Shown: positions 8,199 through 17,673 of the stretch, in pieces
Position numbering within the stretch: the stretch's first letter is position 1
Layout of the letters: every line of letters starts with the position of its first letter
Source: Pirellulales bacterium
Lineage (GTDB): Bacteria > Planctomycetota > Planctomycetia > Pirellulales > Lacipirellulaceae
Direction: 5' to 3'
Assembly: GCA_022841705.1 (NCBI GenBank)
Contig: JALHQZ010000001.1
Coordinates: 682,001-746,000, forward strand
Length of the DNA stretch: 64,000 nucleotides
Translations under genes and position numbers: made by a program
The notes under the pieces: generated by a model
Seen by the model: the letters and a program-made list of their open reading frames with translations, nothing else
Told to the model about the DNA's origin: nothing
Database searches by the model: none

Positions 8199-8407
8199 GG
8201 GTTCCCTCCCGTGTGTGCGTGGACTCGAATCGAGCGGCGCATGCGTGCGCCGCAGCTTGATCGAGGGTGAGTATACCGAACTGTCGCCGAAGGGCAAACA
8301 CTTTTCCCCGAATTTTTCCAATGATGCTAGCGGTGTCGCGATGGTATTATAGGTGGACTTCCCGATTTTGAAATTTTCTCTCGTTAGTCCATCCCCGATT
8401 CGCATCC

Positions 8408-10426
8408 TTGACCCCTATTCCGACAGCTTCGCCGCGACGACCCCGGTTAGCGCACGCGCTGAGCGCTCTCGCGTTGCTCCTTATGGCCAGCAGCGTCTGG
8501 GCGCAGCTCTCAGCGCTCCGGATCGAAGACTTCGCTACCCTGCCGCAAACGGGCATCGTGGGCGCCGGCGGCAACCAAGGCTACATGGCGCGAGTCAACT
8601 TCATGGCGGATGATCCCTCAAACCCCACGCGATTCTTTGTGAACGACCTCAACGGTCCGCTCTACCTGCTCGACAAGCAATCGCGGCAGTTCACAACGTA
8701 TCTCGATTTCAACGGGACCGGCGCGAACCCCGGGCTCTTTGACCGCTTCTACTACAACCAAGGGGGCTTTGCCGCGGGGTTCATCACGTTTCAGTTCGAT
8801 CCCGACTATCGAAACAACGGCAAGTTCTACACCGTCCATATGGAGTCGGGCACATCGGGATCGCAGCTTCCCACGCATCCGCAGCTCGACACCACCAACT
8901 ACGGCCTGACCGCCGCGATCGACGAACCCGGTTTTCAATCTCGCCAAGAAGTGCTCGTCGAGTGGACCGACACCAACCTCGCCAATAGCACGTTCGAAGG
9001 GTCGGCGCGCGAACGCCTGCGGCTGGAAGTGCGGGACCGCATTCATCCGATCGGCGACATCATCTTCAACCCTACCGCCGGGCCGAGCGATCCCGATTGG
9101 CGGATGATGTACGTGGCGGTCGGCGATTCCGGCGCGGGCGAACAGAGCGACGCCAACATTCGCCGCACGCCGCAACTGCTGAACACCTACACCGGCAAGA
9201 TTCTGCGCATCGCCCCGGATGCGAATGTGAACATCGCCACCACCCTCAGCCCCAACGGCAAGTACCGCATCCCCACCGACAACCCATTCACGGGCGTCGC
9301 CGACCAGGGCGGCGTGAATGGCGCCGTGCGCGATGAGATTTGGGCGCTCGGCTTTCGGAATCCCCATCGACTGAGTTGGGATGTCGATCCAACGAATCCC
9401 AATCCGCTCACCAACAATCACTTGATCGTCAGCGACATTGGGCTCGGTACGTGGGAAGAAATCAACATTGTGAACAAGGGGGGCAACTATGGTTATTCGC
9501 AGCGCGAAGGGAACCAACGACTTTCCAGCACCTTTGTCCCCAGCCCGCTCCCCGGCGTTGATACCGTGCCGCGCCACCAAATCTGCGGTGGGGCCGACTT
9601 CTCCGCTTGCACCAGCGACGGAACTACTACGCCGCTGTACCCGGTGATTCAGTACGGCCATCGCCGCAGTGGGCAGGACCAACTCTTGGCGGGCGACGCA
9701 GTCTCCAGCGGCTTCGTCTACCGTGGAACCGCCATCCCGCAGCTCTACGGCAAGTTCGTCTTTGGCGACATCACCACCGGCGCGATTTACTACTCAGACC
9801 TCGCCGCGATGCTCGCAGCCGACGATGGTAACCCGAACACCATGGCGCCGATCGAGTCGCTCGGCATCCTCTGGAACGATCCGCACGATGCACCCGATCA
9901 AGGCGAAGAACTTTACGCCACCACCGCAACCGCCACCGAAATCCTGGGTTCCGCTTTCCCGATTGTGCAGAGCGCCTACTACGCTCGCACGGGGTTGCCC
10001 GCGGGTTCTCCCCTGCCGCAAACGGCAACCGTCACCGGTGCCTACGGCCGAGCCGACATTCGCCTGCAAGTCGACTCCAGCGGCGAGCTCTACATCCTCA
10101 GCAAAAGCGACGGCATGATCCGCGCGGTGGTCGGCCCGCAACCGCTCCCTGGCGACTACAACTACGATGGTCTGGTGACCACCGCCGACTACCAAGTGTG
10201 GGCTGCGTCGTTCGGCTCTACCGTCCCGCGCCTCGGCCTGTGGGCCGACGGGGCGGCGAACTCACTGATCGAGGCCGCCGATTACACTCGCTGGCGCGAT
10301 AACTTGGTAGCGCCGGTGAGCGTGCCGGAAGTGAGGGGGGTGTGGGTGCTCGCCATGCTGATGCTCTGTCGCTCTTTAATTTGGGGGTGCCATCTAGCAA
10401 AAGGGGGCGCAGCTCAATTTAATTGA
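8408..10426 (+). CDS. Exported glucose/sorbosone dehydrogenase-like propeller with dockerin tail
   Basis: Residues 1-32 form a signal peptide (ALSALALLLMASSVWAQ). About residues 45-520 match the PQQ-dependent sugar dehydrogenase (GSDH) beta-propeller: MMYVAVGDSGAGEQSD, YTGKILRIAPDANVN, EIWALGFRNPHRLSWD and WEEINIVNKGGNYGYSQREG. Near residue 578 is a dockerin-like pair (GDYNYDGLVTTADYQVW, then LIEAADYTRWRDNL), typical of planctomycetal exported proteins. The tail begins VPEV like a PEP-CTERM signal but its hydrophobic stretch is short and it ends inside a hairpin, so the sorting signal looks degenerate. The start is a TTG with no clear ribosome binding site. It probably oxidises a sugar or is a binding propeller; substrate unknown. 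Confidence 0.8.
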   Translation: MTPIPTASPRRPRLAHALSALALLLMASSVWAQLSALRIEDFATLPQTGIVGAGGNQGYMARVNFMADDPSNPTRFFVNDLNGPLYLLDKQSRQFTTYLDFNGTGANPGLFDRFYYNQGGFAAGFITFQFDPDYRNNGKFYTVHMESGTSGSQLPTHPQLDTTNYGLTAAIDEPGFQSRQEVLVEWTDTNLANSTFEGSARERLRLEVRDRIHPIGDIIFNPTAGPSDPDWRMMYVAVGDSGAGEQSDANIRRTPQLLNTYTGKILRIAPDANVNIATTLSPNGKYRIPTDNPFTGVADQGGVNGAVRDEIWALGFRNPHRLSWDVDPTNPNPLTNNHLIVSDIGLGTWEEINIVNKGGNYGYSQREGNQRLSSTFVPSPLPGVDTVPRHQICGGADFSACTSDGTTTPLYPVIQYGHRRSGQDQLLAGDAVSSGFVYRGTAIPQLYGKFVFGDITTGAIYYSDLAAMLAADDGNPNTMAPIESLGILWNDPHDAPDQGEELYATTATATEILGSAFPIVQSAYYARTGLPAGSPLPQTATVTGAYGRADIRLQVDSSGELYILSKSDGMIRAVVGPQPLPGDYNYDGLVTTADYQVWAASFGSTVPRLGLWADGAANSLIEAADYTRWRDNLVAPVSVPEVRGVWVLAMLMLCRSLIWGCHLAKGGAAQFN

Positions 10427-10435
10427 GCTGCGCCC
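10405..10435. terminator. Hairpin over the dehydrogenase stop codon
   Basis: Two 15-base arms (10405-10419 GGGCGCAGCTCAATT and 10421-10435) are perfect reverse complements around one base. The TGA of the dehydrogenase gene (10424-10426) lies in the right arm. No T-run follows, so it may act as an RNA-stabilising or factor-dependent end rather than a classical terminator. Confidence 0.6.
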
Positions 10436-11016
10436 GCCCCCTTTCCCCCCCTCTTACGGCGCCGCGCGCAAGCTGCCCATCCTGGCCTATTGCCTATTAT
10501 GGCGACGTGCAAACGGCCGCCGCGATGTTGGCGGCAAACCCCGGGCTGGCGGACGATCCCGAAGCGCTCGCCGGCGCGGCGGGCGAAGGGCAAGCTGCGT
10601 TCAGGCGGCTGCTCTTGCGCTACCAGCCCGATCTCCCAGCGCGAGTCACCTTCCCCGCGTGGTCGGTCGGCGCAAAAACGGCGGAGCTCAACGAACTGCT
10701 CTTCGCGCACGGCCTGAACCCCAGTCAATCCGATTGGCTCGGCGTCACTCCGCTGCATCACTTCGCACGTACCGGCAATCTCGCCAGCGCCCAACAATTC
10801 CTCGACCACTGCGCCGAACTCCACGCACGCGATGAAGACATCTGCTCGACGCCACTCGCCTGGGCCGCCAAGTAGGGCCAGCGCGAGATGGTCGAACTCC
10901 TGCTGGCCCGCGGCGCCAAGCCCCAATTGCCGGACGACCCGCCGTGGGCCATGCCGCTGGCGTGGGCGGAGCGGATACCTTCTTATTGCCACGCTGCTGA
11001 AAACTTAGGTCGATAA
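10423..11016 (+). pseudogene. Broken ankyrin-repeat protein gene
   Basis: The frame shows ankyrin-repeat sequence from about 10490: WLGVTPLHHFARTGNLASAQ, CSTPLAWAAK, then a TAG at 10873-10875, after which the same frame continues with GQREMVELLLARGAKPQLPD and PPWAMPLAWAER before diverging and stopping at 11016. Ankyrin helices therefore continue in frame across the stop. There is no convincing start: the frame opens inside the hairpin of the previous gene. The sequence is thus best read as a remnant with missing ends and a nonsense codon. Readthrough or a sequencing error at one base cannot be excluded. Confidence 0.75.
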
Positions 11017-11348
11017 GAATAGTGTGAAGCTGGTGTTAACTGAGCTACAGAGAACTATTTCCCCAACGAATGTGTTACCGCGGAGTTTCCCAAAGCGCGA
11101 CAGTTAAGCGCGTTCGAGCGCGCTGATGACGTTTGGAAAAAGCCCGAGATTGGCTGGAACAAGAAATCGAACCCTAGGATAGGGTGCTCGATGGAAAAAG
11201 AGCATCTGGAAGAAACTGACATTGGTGCGTTTCTGAGGTCACTTGCGTTGGAAGTGAAAGCTACATAATCGGACGCAGTCAAGCGAAATCTGAGCTGCTC
11301 TCGTACCCCAAACCTCCTCACCCGCCAACCCCTTTACCCCCCATTCCC
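11017..11348. other. Intergenic region, nothing recognised
   Basis: About 330 bases between the ankyrin remnant and the esterase 3' end contain only short overlapping frames with no recognisable domain, and no strong hairpin. Confidence 0.5.
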
Positions 11349-12335
11349 CTACAAATTCGCCTCCAAAAACTCAACCATCTTCGCCAAGCAATGCCGGTTA
11401 ACATTCGCCTCTAGGTCCATCGTGTGAGGCCAGCCTTCCAGGCGATCGTACTCATACGCAACGCCGGCTGATTTGAGTTTCTCCACGAGAATTTCGGCTT
11501 GAGAGATCGGCACCACGCTGTCGATCGAGCCGTGCAGGATCAGCGTCGGCGGGTCGTCCGCCGAAACGTGGGTGCAGGGCGATGCCAGTCGATAGATTTC
11601 CGGGTTGTCGTCGTATTGCGCGCCCCCCAAGAACTTGATGACCACGTCGCTCCCCTGAGCGAATTCGCTCGTTAGATCGGTCGGGCCATAAAAGTTCACC
11701 ACGGCTTGCACGCGACTGCTCTCGTCCGCGTGGCCGCCGGTCCCTTCCAGCTCGGGATGATTGGTGACGTACCCCGCCATCAGCGCGAGATGTCCTCCCG
11801 CCGAGCCGCCGGCGATGGCGATGCGCTGGGGATCAACGTGCAGCCGATCGGCGTTAGCCCGCATCCACCGTACGGCGCACTTCACATCCTGCACTGCGGC
11901 GGGGAAGGGCGCCACGTCGCTCAAGCGGTAGGAGACCGTCGCAACAACGTAGCCTTGCTCGGCCAGCTTCACGCAGTAATAGCGATAGATTTCTCGGCTC
12001 CCTCCTTTCCACGCGCCCCCATGCACAAAAATAATGGCGGGCATCAAGGGATCGTCAGTACCCACCGCTTGGGCCGGCCGGTAGAGATCGAGTTTCAAGG
12101 CGACCTCCCCGCCTTGGCCATATTCCACAGCTTTCTCCACGGTCACCGCTGCCGGCACCGGGAGCTGCAGATCGATCGTCTTTAGCTTCCCCGCAAAGAA
12201 GGCGGCCTTGATGGCGGCCTCATCAGCATAGCCCGGCGGAGCAGGCGGGACTTCTGCGTGGAGTTGCGTGGCGGCTAAAGCTACTGTGATTGCAGCCGAA
12301 ACACACGCTGCCATTAAACTTCTTTGAAGTGACAT
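11349..12335 (-). CDS. Exported alpha/beta hydrolase (BD-FAE/esterase-lipase type)
   Basis: The 328-residue product starts with a signal peptide ([20 protein letters not shown]). The hydrolase core shows the oxyanion-hole motif [10 protein letters not shown] (near residue 115), the nucleophile elbow GGSAGGH (near 200), the acid segment [15 protein letters not shown] (near 283) and the histidine in [12 protein letters not shown] (near 312). It therefore has a complete Ser-Asp-His triad and probably cleaves esters of polysaccharides or other small esters outside the cytoplasm. The ATG at 12335 fits the signal peptide; the longer frame does not. It appears monocistronic. Confidence 0.85.
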   Translation of the reverse strand: MSLQRSLMAACVSAAITVALAATQLHAEVPPAPPGYADEAAIKAAFFAGKLKTIDLQLPVPAAVTVEKAVEYGQGGEVALKLDLYRPAQAVGTDDPLMPAIIFVHGGAWKGGSREIYRYYCVKLAEQGYVVATVSYRLSDVAPFPAAVQDVKCAVRWMRANADRLHVDPQRIAIAGGSAGGHLALMAGYVTNHPELEGTGGHADESSRVQAVVNFYGPTDLTSEFAQGSDVVIKFLGGAQYDDNPEIYRLASPCTHVSADDPPTLILHGSIDSVVPISQAEILVEKLKSAGVAYEYDRLEGWPHTMDLEANVNRHCLAKMVEFLEANL

Positions 12336-12503
12336 GGGGTGACCAGCAACCAGAGGACGGAAGGGGGGTGAAAACTTCCAGCAGGGTATTACTGTAGCGT
12401 GCGTCAGTCCTTCGCCACAACAGTCTGCAAGTTGGGCCTGAGTCAGTTTATCCAGCTCCCGCCTGCCATTCGCACGCGACCGCTGGAACGCCAAATCTCT
12501 CCG

Positions 12504-12573
12504 TGTCAAGCACGATTTGTGGCCACTTGGAATTCCGAAAATAATCTCGAAACAGAACTAGAATGTGGCCACC
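12504..12573 (+). repeat. 70-bp dispersed element, copy 1 (IS21-end-like)
   Basis: It begins TGTCAAG and carries two directly repeated TGTGGCCAC motifs 48 bp apart. A second element of exactly 70 bp at 56296-56365 aligns without gaps at about 46 of 70 positions, strongest at both ends. Multiple direct TGGCCACTT-type motifs beside a TGT end resemble the termini of IS21-family elements; no transposase is nearby, so it may be a solitary end (inference). Confidence 0.6.
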
Positions 12574-13064
12574 TCGTACTATACAAAGAAACATGCACGT
12601 CAACCCAGCGCCGCACAAGTGCGGGGCGCTCGAGGGTTCGGAAGATGCCCACGCGGCAGTGAGGGCGAACCGTTGGCACGAGCACTCCTTGAATCAAGCG
12701 TTATTGGCGGGCGGAGATCGGGAAAGTTCGGGCAGAACTTGCGCGCAACTGAGCGCAAGCTGCGCGGAGGGTCCGGATTCACATAGTCGCCCGACCGATT
12801 CCAGGTCTCCCCATTGGGAAGAGATGAGGCGCCTCATCGTTTTTTTAATTGCGGCATGTGGAGTGCGGATTATCGAAGTGTGACCGTTAGCCGCGGGCCC
12901 ATTATTTTCCAAGAACGGGCCCGCCCGATTTGACCAACCCATAACCAAATAAATCGCATCAAGTCTCCCCGTACGACGGGCTTCTCAGCCCGTCGGCCAC
13001 GCCTACGCTGCGCGCTATGAAAACAAATACTCCGCCACCAACCATCTGCCGAAACGTCCGCTTT

Positions 13065-13157
13065 TGTAGCAGGCACGGTCCCCGTGCCGTCTGCATCGGT
13101 CGAGAACTGCAGTGCCATCGCGCGCGAAAAAACGGCACGGGGACCGTGCCTGCTACA
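13065..13157. repeat. MITE-like element with 26-bp terminal inverted repeats (copy 1)
   Basis: Arms 13065-13090 (TGTAGCAGGCACGGTCCCCG...) and 13132-13157 are exact reverse complements around a 41-bp spacer. Each arm can itself fold (GGCACGG/CCGTGCC). An element with the same arms except for one base lies at 34589-34671. It sits just upstream of the helicase start. Confidence 0.85.
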
Positions 13158-13229
13158 ATCAGCGGCTCTGCGCGCCTGCGCCTTCCCCGCGTAGAATCAA
13201 GGTTTATTCGCCAGGGAAGGACGTTCACT

Positions 13230-15512
13230 TTGAGCACCGCCGATTTACTCGCCGACCTGAACGACGCCCAGCGCGAAGCGGTGCTGCACATCGACGGCCC
13301 GCTGCTCATTCTCGCTGGCCCCGGCTCCGGCAAGACGCGGGTAGTGACGCACCGAATTGCGCACCTGCTGGAGCAAGGGATTCACGCTTCGCAAATTCTG
13401 GCGCTCACGTTCACCAACAAGGCGGCCGACGAAATGCGGACCCGCGTCGCCACGCTCGCGCCGGGAGCGCGCGTGTGGCTGGGGACCTTCCACCGCTTCG
13501 GCGTGCGGATGTTGCGGAAGTACGGCGAGCTCGTGGGCCTGGCGCCGAACTTTACGATTTACGACACCAGCGATTCTAAGCAAACCATCAAGCGCGTGAT
13601 TGAATCGCAGCGCATCGAAACCGCCAAGTTCACCGCCGAGCGGATCGCCGCGGCGATCTCGGCCGCCAAGAACAAACTCATCACCGCCGAGGCGTACCAG
13701 CCGAAGAGTGGCAGTCCGCTCTCCGAAGTGGTCGCCAAAGTTTACCCCGCGTACCAACAGCGACTGCTGCAATCGGCGGCGGTTGATTTCGATGATCTGC
13801 TGCTGCACGTCGCGAGCCTATTGCACGAGAATCCCGAAGTCCGTGCGCAGCTCGACGAGCAGTTCAAGTACGTGCTGGTCGATGAGTATCAAGACACCAA
13901 CCGCGCGCAGTATGTCATTCTGCGAGCGCTATCGCACGATTACCCCAACCTCGCGGCGACAGGTGATCCCGATCAATCCATCTACGGCTGGCGCGGCGCC
14001 GACCTTAACAACATTTTGGAGTTCGAGCGCGACTATCCGCAGGTGAAGGTCGTCCGGCTGGAAGAAAACTACCGCAGTACGCAGCGCATTCTGCGGATCG
14101 CGGATGACCTGATCGCGCACAACAAAAAGCGAAAGCAAAAGTCACTGTGGACCAAAAATCCCGAAGGTCCGCCGGTGAAACTGATCACCTACGCCGACCA
14201 GGATGAAGAAGCCCGGGACATCGCCCGGCAAATTCGCGAATCGATCGACGCCGGTTCGCGCCGTGCGAATGAGTATGCGGTGTTCTACCGGATGAACGCG
14301 CTGTCACGTGCCGTCGAGCGCGCCATGCGCGAGGCCCAGGTGCCCTACCAAATGGTCCGCGGGCAAGAGTTCTATCAGCGGAAAGAAATCAAGGACGTGC
14401 TCTCGTACTGCCAGTTGCTCAACAACCCGCTGGACGACATCGCCTGCGAACGGGCCATCAACACCCCCTCGCGCGGCATCGGCGAGCGGACGCTCGAACG
14501 CCTCGGCGCCCACGCCTACGAATATCGCGTGGCGCTGCTCGACGCCGCGCGCGAAGCGCTGCAGATTGAAGGGCTCGCCAAACGGACTGCTACCAAAGTC
14601 GCCGGCTTCGTGGCGACGATCGATGCGATCGCCAAGTACCAAGCGGAGTCAGTCGAGGAAGTGATCGGCGCCGTGCTGAGCGAATCGGGCTACCGCGATG
14701 TGCTCGCCGCTAGTGACGATGAGGAGGATCAAAATCGGCTGGCGAACATCGAAGAACTGCTGACCGACGCCCGGCAGTTCGACGAACGATACGAAGGGCA
14801 CGCCCCGCTGGAAGATTATTTGGAGCGCACCTGGCTGGTGAACGACATCGACGGCTGGGAAACCGACAGCGACAAAGTGACCCTGATGACGCTGCATGCG
14901 GCCAAAGGCCTCGAGTTTCCGGTGGTGTTTTTGGTGGCGCTCGAGGACGGCATTCTGCCGCACGAAAGGAGCGCCCAAAGCCCCGATGAACTGGAAGAAG
15001 AGCGCCGGCTCGCTTTCGTGGGCATCACCCGCGCGAAGCAAGAGTTGCAGCTCAGTCTCACGCAGCGACGTGACTTCCGCGGCCAGAGGCGCATTTCCAT
15101 TCCGAGCAGTTTCCTGATGGAACTGCCGCGGCACGAAATGGATCAAGTGCGCGTGACGAGTGACGAGCTGACCTTCGACCCGATGGAGTTTGATGGCGGC
15201 GCGGATGATGACATCTCGTTCGACTTCGGCGATGAGCCCGCCAAGCCGCAAGCGGCGCCGATTAAGGAAGTCGCCGTCGCGGTGACGACCGCCGCTGCGC
15301 TCGCAGAGAAAACCACGGGTTACATGGGCCCCGCGATTTCGCCCGACGAGTTCACGCTGCACATGACGGTCGTCCACGCGGAACTCGGCCCCGGCAAAAT
15401 CGTCGCCCTCAGCGGCAGCGGCAAGAACCGCCGCGCGACAATTCAATTCCCCGTCGCCGGGCAGAAGCGTTATGTGCTGGCTCACGCGCCGCTCCGTCCC
15501 GCCAATCGTTAA
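13230..15512 (+). CDS. uvrD: UvrD/PcrA-type ATP-dependent DNA helicase
   Basis: This superfamily 1A helicase unwinds DNA 3' to 5' in repair and replication-conflict resolution. All motifs are visible in order: Walker A AGPGSGKTRVVTHR (near residue 30), ALTFTNKAADEMRTRV, YVLVDEYQDTNRAQ (near 222), TGDPDQSIYGWRGAD, ENYRSTQRIL, LMTLHAAKGLEFPVVF and RRLAFVGITRAKQEL. The C-terminus has the Tudor-like tail of PcrA (VHAELGPGKIVALSGSG). I take the TTG at 13230 (STADLLADLNDAQREAV) with GGGAAGG upstream as the start; the longer frame reads through the MITE-like repeat. 760 residues is typical. The next gene starts 6 bp after its stop. Confidence 0.93.
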   Translation: MSTADLLADLNDAQREAVLHIDGPLLILAGPGSGKTRVVTHRIAHLLEQGIHASQILALTFTNKAADEMRTRVATLAPGARVWLGTFHRFGVRMLRKYGELVGLAPNFTIYDTSDSKQTIKRVIESQRIETAKFTAERIAAAISAAKNKLITAEAYQPKSGSPLSEVVAKVYPAYQQRLLQSAAVDFDDLLLHVASLLHENPEVRAQLDEQFKYVLVDEYQDTNRAQYVILRALSHDYPNLAATGDPDQSIYGWRGADLNNILEFERDYPQVKVVRLEENYRSTQRILRIADDLIAHNKKRKQKSLWTKNPEGPPVKLITYADQDEEARDIARQIRESIDAGSRRANEYAVFYRMNALSRAVERAMREAQVPYQMVRGQEFYQRKEIKDVLSYCQLLNNPLDDIACERAINTPSRGIGERTLERLGAHAYEYRVALLDAAREALQIEGLAKRTATKVAGFVATIDAIAKYQAESVEEVIGAVLSESGYRDVLAASDDEEDQNRLANIEELLTDARQFDERYEGHAPLEDYLERTWLVNDIDGWETDSDKVTLMTLHAAKGLEFPVVFLVALEDGILPHERSAQSPDELEEERRLAFVGITRAKQELQLSLTQRRDFRGQRRISIPSSFLMELPRHEMDQVRVTSDELTFDPMEFDGGADDDISFDFGDEPAKPQAAPIKEVAVAVTTAAALAEKTTGYMGPAISPDEFTLHMTVVHAELGPGKIVALSGSGKNRRATIQFPVAGQKRYVLAHAPLRPANR

Positions 15513-15518
15513 TTCAAA

Positions 15519-16628
15519 ATGCCTCCCAGCGAATACATCCTTTGCACCTGCCAAGCTGGCGTCGAACCCGCCCTCAAAGCCGAAGTGGCCGCCCGCGCGC
15601 CGCAGCTGAAGCTCTCGTTCTCACGCCCCGGGTTCGTCACGTTCAAACTACCGCAACCGACAACGCTCGATGCGCTCCAGTTGCCACGCATGGTCTTCGC
15701 CCGCACGCGCTCCCTGTCGCTCGGCAAGCTCGGCCCCGGCGAAAGTCTGCGCACGCTTGCCGCCGAGCTTTGGCAGTCTCCAGTGCTCGCCGATTTGCCG
15801 CCGTTCGCCCTGCACGTTTGGCAGCGCGATCACGAGCTTCCCGGCGAAGGTGGTTTCGAGCCGGGCCCGTCGCCGCTCACCGCCGAAGTGGAATCGCATC
15901 TGCTCGCCACAGCGCCGGAGGGCAAACTGCTGCCCGTCGACGCCACGCCCGGCCGCGTCCGGCCGGCGCCCGCCAATGCAATCGTGCTCGATGTGGTGCT
16001 CGTCGAGCCCAACGAATGGTGGGTCGGCCTGCACCGCGCCGAAACTCGCGTCGAGCGTTTCGCCGGCGGCGTCTTCCCCGCGCCTGTTCCTGCCGACGAC
16101 ATGGTGTCGCGCGCGTACCTAAAAATCTACGAAGCGCTGCGCTGGTCCTCGCTGCCGGCGCAATCGGGCGACACGTGGGTGGAACTGGGCTGCGCACCCG
16201 GCGGCGCGAGCCAAGTACTGTTAGAAATGGGGATGCGCGTGATCGGCGTCGATCCGGCGGAGGTGGATGAAGACGTCCTTGCCCATCCATACTTCACACA
16301 CATTCGACGGCGCACGACCGATGTGCCGCGCAAGGAACTGGTCGGCGCCCACTGGTTGGCGGCGGACCTCAACGTGGCGCCCAGCTACACGCTTGAAGCG
16401 GTCGAGTCGTTCGTCACGCATCCCAGCAGCACCTTCCGCGGCCTCGTGCTGACCCTCAAGCTATCCGACTGGAGCCTCGCCGCGCCGGAACTGATGCGTG
16501 AGTACATCCAGCGCGTCCAAGGCTGGGGTTTCCACGATGTCCGTGTGCGGCAACTCGCGTACAACCGGCGGGAGATGTGCTTGGTAGCGCTCAAAAGCCG
16601 CGGGCAAAGGCGGATGACGCGACGTTAA
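15519..16628 (+). CDS. RlmM-like SAM-dependent methyltransferase
   Basis: The C-terminal half is a Rossmann methyltransferase of the FtsJ/RrmJ type, with SAM-binding motif WVELGCAPGGASQVLLEMG near residue 220, VIGVDPAEVD, and the segment RGLVLTLKLSDWSLA which carries the strand-6 Lys. The N-terminal ~180 residues resemble the THUMP-containing part of RlmM (YILCTCQAGVEPALKAEVAA at the start). RlmM 2'-O-methylates a cytidine in 23S rRNA; the target here is inferred. It is separated by 6 bp from the helicase and probably co-transcribed. Confidence 0.8.
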   Translation: MPPSEYILCTCQAGVEPALKAEVAARAPQLKLSFSRPGFVTFKLPQPTTLDALQLPRMVFARTRSLSLGKLGPGESLRTLAAELWQSPVLADLPPFALHVWQRDHELPGEGGFEPGPSPLTAEVESHLLATAPEGKLLPVDATPGRVRPAPANAIVLDVVLVEPNEWWVGLHRAETRVERFAGGVFPAPVPADDMVSRAYLKIYEALRWSSLPAQSGDTWVELGCAPGGASQVLLEMGMRVIGVDPAEVDEDVLAHPYFTHIRRRTTDVPRKELVGAHWLAADLNVAPSYTLEAVESFVTHPSSTFRGLVLTLKLSDWSLAAPELMREYIQRVQGWGFHDVRVRQLAYNRREMCLVALKSRGQRRMTRR

Positions 16629-17581
16629 AGATTGCCTTCCCGCCGAAACAACCGCCCGGTATCGATCGTCGTGAACCCCAGTTTACTGTAGAGCGCCAGC
16701 GCCGCCGCGTTCTCGGCCATTACTTGGGCTTCGACCATCACCACGCCGCGGCGCTGGAGTTCGCGGAATGATTCGCTGAGGAGATACGTGGCAATTTGCA
16801 ACCGGCGCTGGGAGGGATCGACGTAGAGGTTAAGCATCCCAGCGGTGCGGATGCCCCAACTGGTGGCGAGGGGTTCGATATCCCAGAAGCCAACACTTGC
16901 CAGCACTTGCTGGCTGGTGCGATGAACGACGTGATATTCGGAGAGTTCATCGTGCGCCCAGCGCTGCGCTTCCCACCAATCGCCAGGAACGGCCGTGGTC
17001 ATGCGCAACTCCGTGTCGCGCCGCCACTGGCGCTGTTCGCGGGTGACCGGCGCTCGGAAGCCGGCCAAGTCGCGCTGCAGCACGCGGACTTCGCTGCACA
17101 CCTGGTAGTTATTACGGAGGAAAATGTCCGCGAGCCGTGGCGTCGAATCGAGCACGCCCGGCGTTTCGCTACCGCCGAGCACACCGCGGTAAAAACCATC
17201 GATCGGGTGCATCCCACCGCCGTAGAGCACTGTCGCCCCGCGCGACCGCAGATACGCTTCACTAGCGGCCAGTAGCGCGTCTTCCAGCGCCGCGTCGTGG
17301 CGATCACCGCGCGTCATCAGCAGCAGCGTGGCGCCAAGCGATGTGTCGAGCGCATTGCCGTCCTCGTCGGGACCAAAGCCGGCATGCACAAAACCAATCG
17401 CGGCGCCATCTTCCTCGGCGACCAGCAGGCCGGCGGGATCGAAGAATGCTTTGCCGTAGACGCAGATTTCCAGAATGTCACTGGTGATCGGTTGCAAAAG
17501 GCCGCGTTGGGGCGGTTGGCTGCGCCAAATTTCCGCGAGTGCGGGGGGATCGCCGTTACGGAAAGGACGAATCGAGAACAC
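16625..17581 (-). CDS. Tandem GNAT-family N-acetyltransferase
   Basis: The 318-residue protein carries two GNAT-like halves. The N-terminal half (FSIRPFRNGDPPALAEIWRS to about residue 150) has an acetyl-CoA-site region near TRGDRHDAALEDALL, and the C-terminal half ends with LNLYVDPSQRRLQIATYLL and MAENAAALALYSKLGF, the classic motif A/B. The arrangement resembles mycothiol-synthase-like double GNATs. Substrate unknown. The start is uncertain: a GTG at 17581 begins the conserved part, but no ribosome binding site is seen and the frame is open further upstream. Its stop overlaps the end of the convergent methyltransferase gene by 4 bp. Confidence 0.75.
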   Translation of the reverse strand: MFSIRPFRNGDPPALAEIWRSQPPQRGLLQPITSDILEICVYGKAFFDPAGLLVAEEDGAAIGFVHAGFGPDEDGNALDTSLGATLLLMTRGDRHDAALEDALLAASEAYLRSRGATVLYGGGMHPIDGFYRGVLGGSETPGVLDSTPRLADIFLRNNYQVCSEVRVLQRDLAGFRAPVTREQRQWRRDTELRMTTAVPGDWWEAQRWAHDELSEYHVVHRTSQQVLASVGFWDIEPLATSWGIRTAGMLNLYVDPSQRRLQIATYLLSESFRELQRRGVVMVEAQVMAENAAALALYSKLGFTTIDTGRLFRREGNL

Positions 17582-17673
17582 GCGGCAAGACCGGCAAAGG
17601 AGGGAACTTCGGCTGGGCGCTGGCAATGTATCGTACCGCTCGCGATTAACAGCGCAAAGGTGACGGAGGCCTC

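Larger units (their letters stand above)
12336..13229. other. Long intergenic region with repeats
   Basis: No gene is supported in about 890 bp between the divergent esterase and helicase genes. It contains the 70-bp dispersed element (12504-12573), an 8-bp-stem hairpin (12893-12924), the GACGGGCT hairpin (12972-12995) and a MITE-like inverted repeat (13065-13157). Confidence 0.6.

Noticed and set aside
12563..12883. Small frame between the esterase and helicase genes
   Set aside because: No ribosome binding site or family; it overlaps the dispersed 70-bp element and other overlapping frames.
14649..15554. 301-codon open frame antisense to the helicase 3' half
   Set aside because: Shadow frame of the UvrD/PcrA gene with no ribosome binding site or domain.
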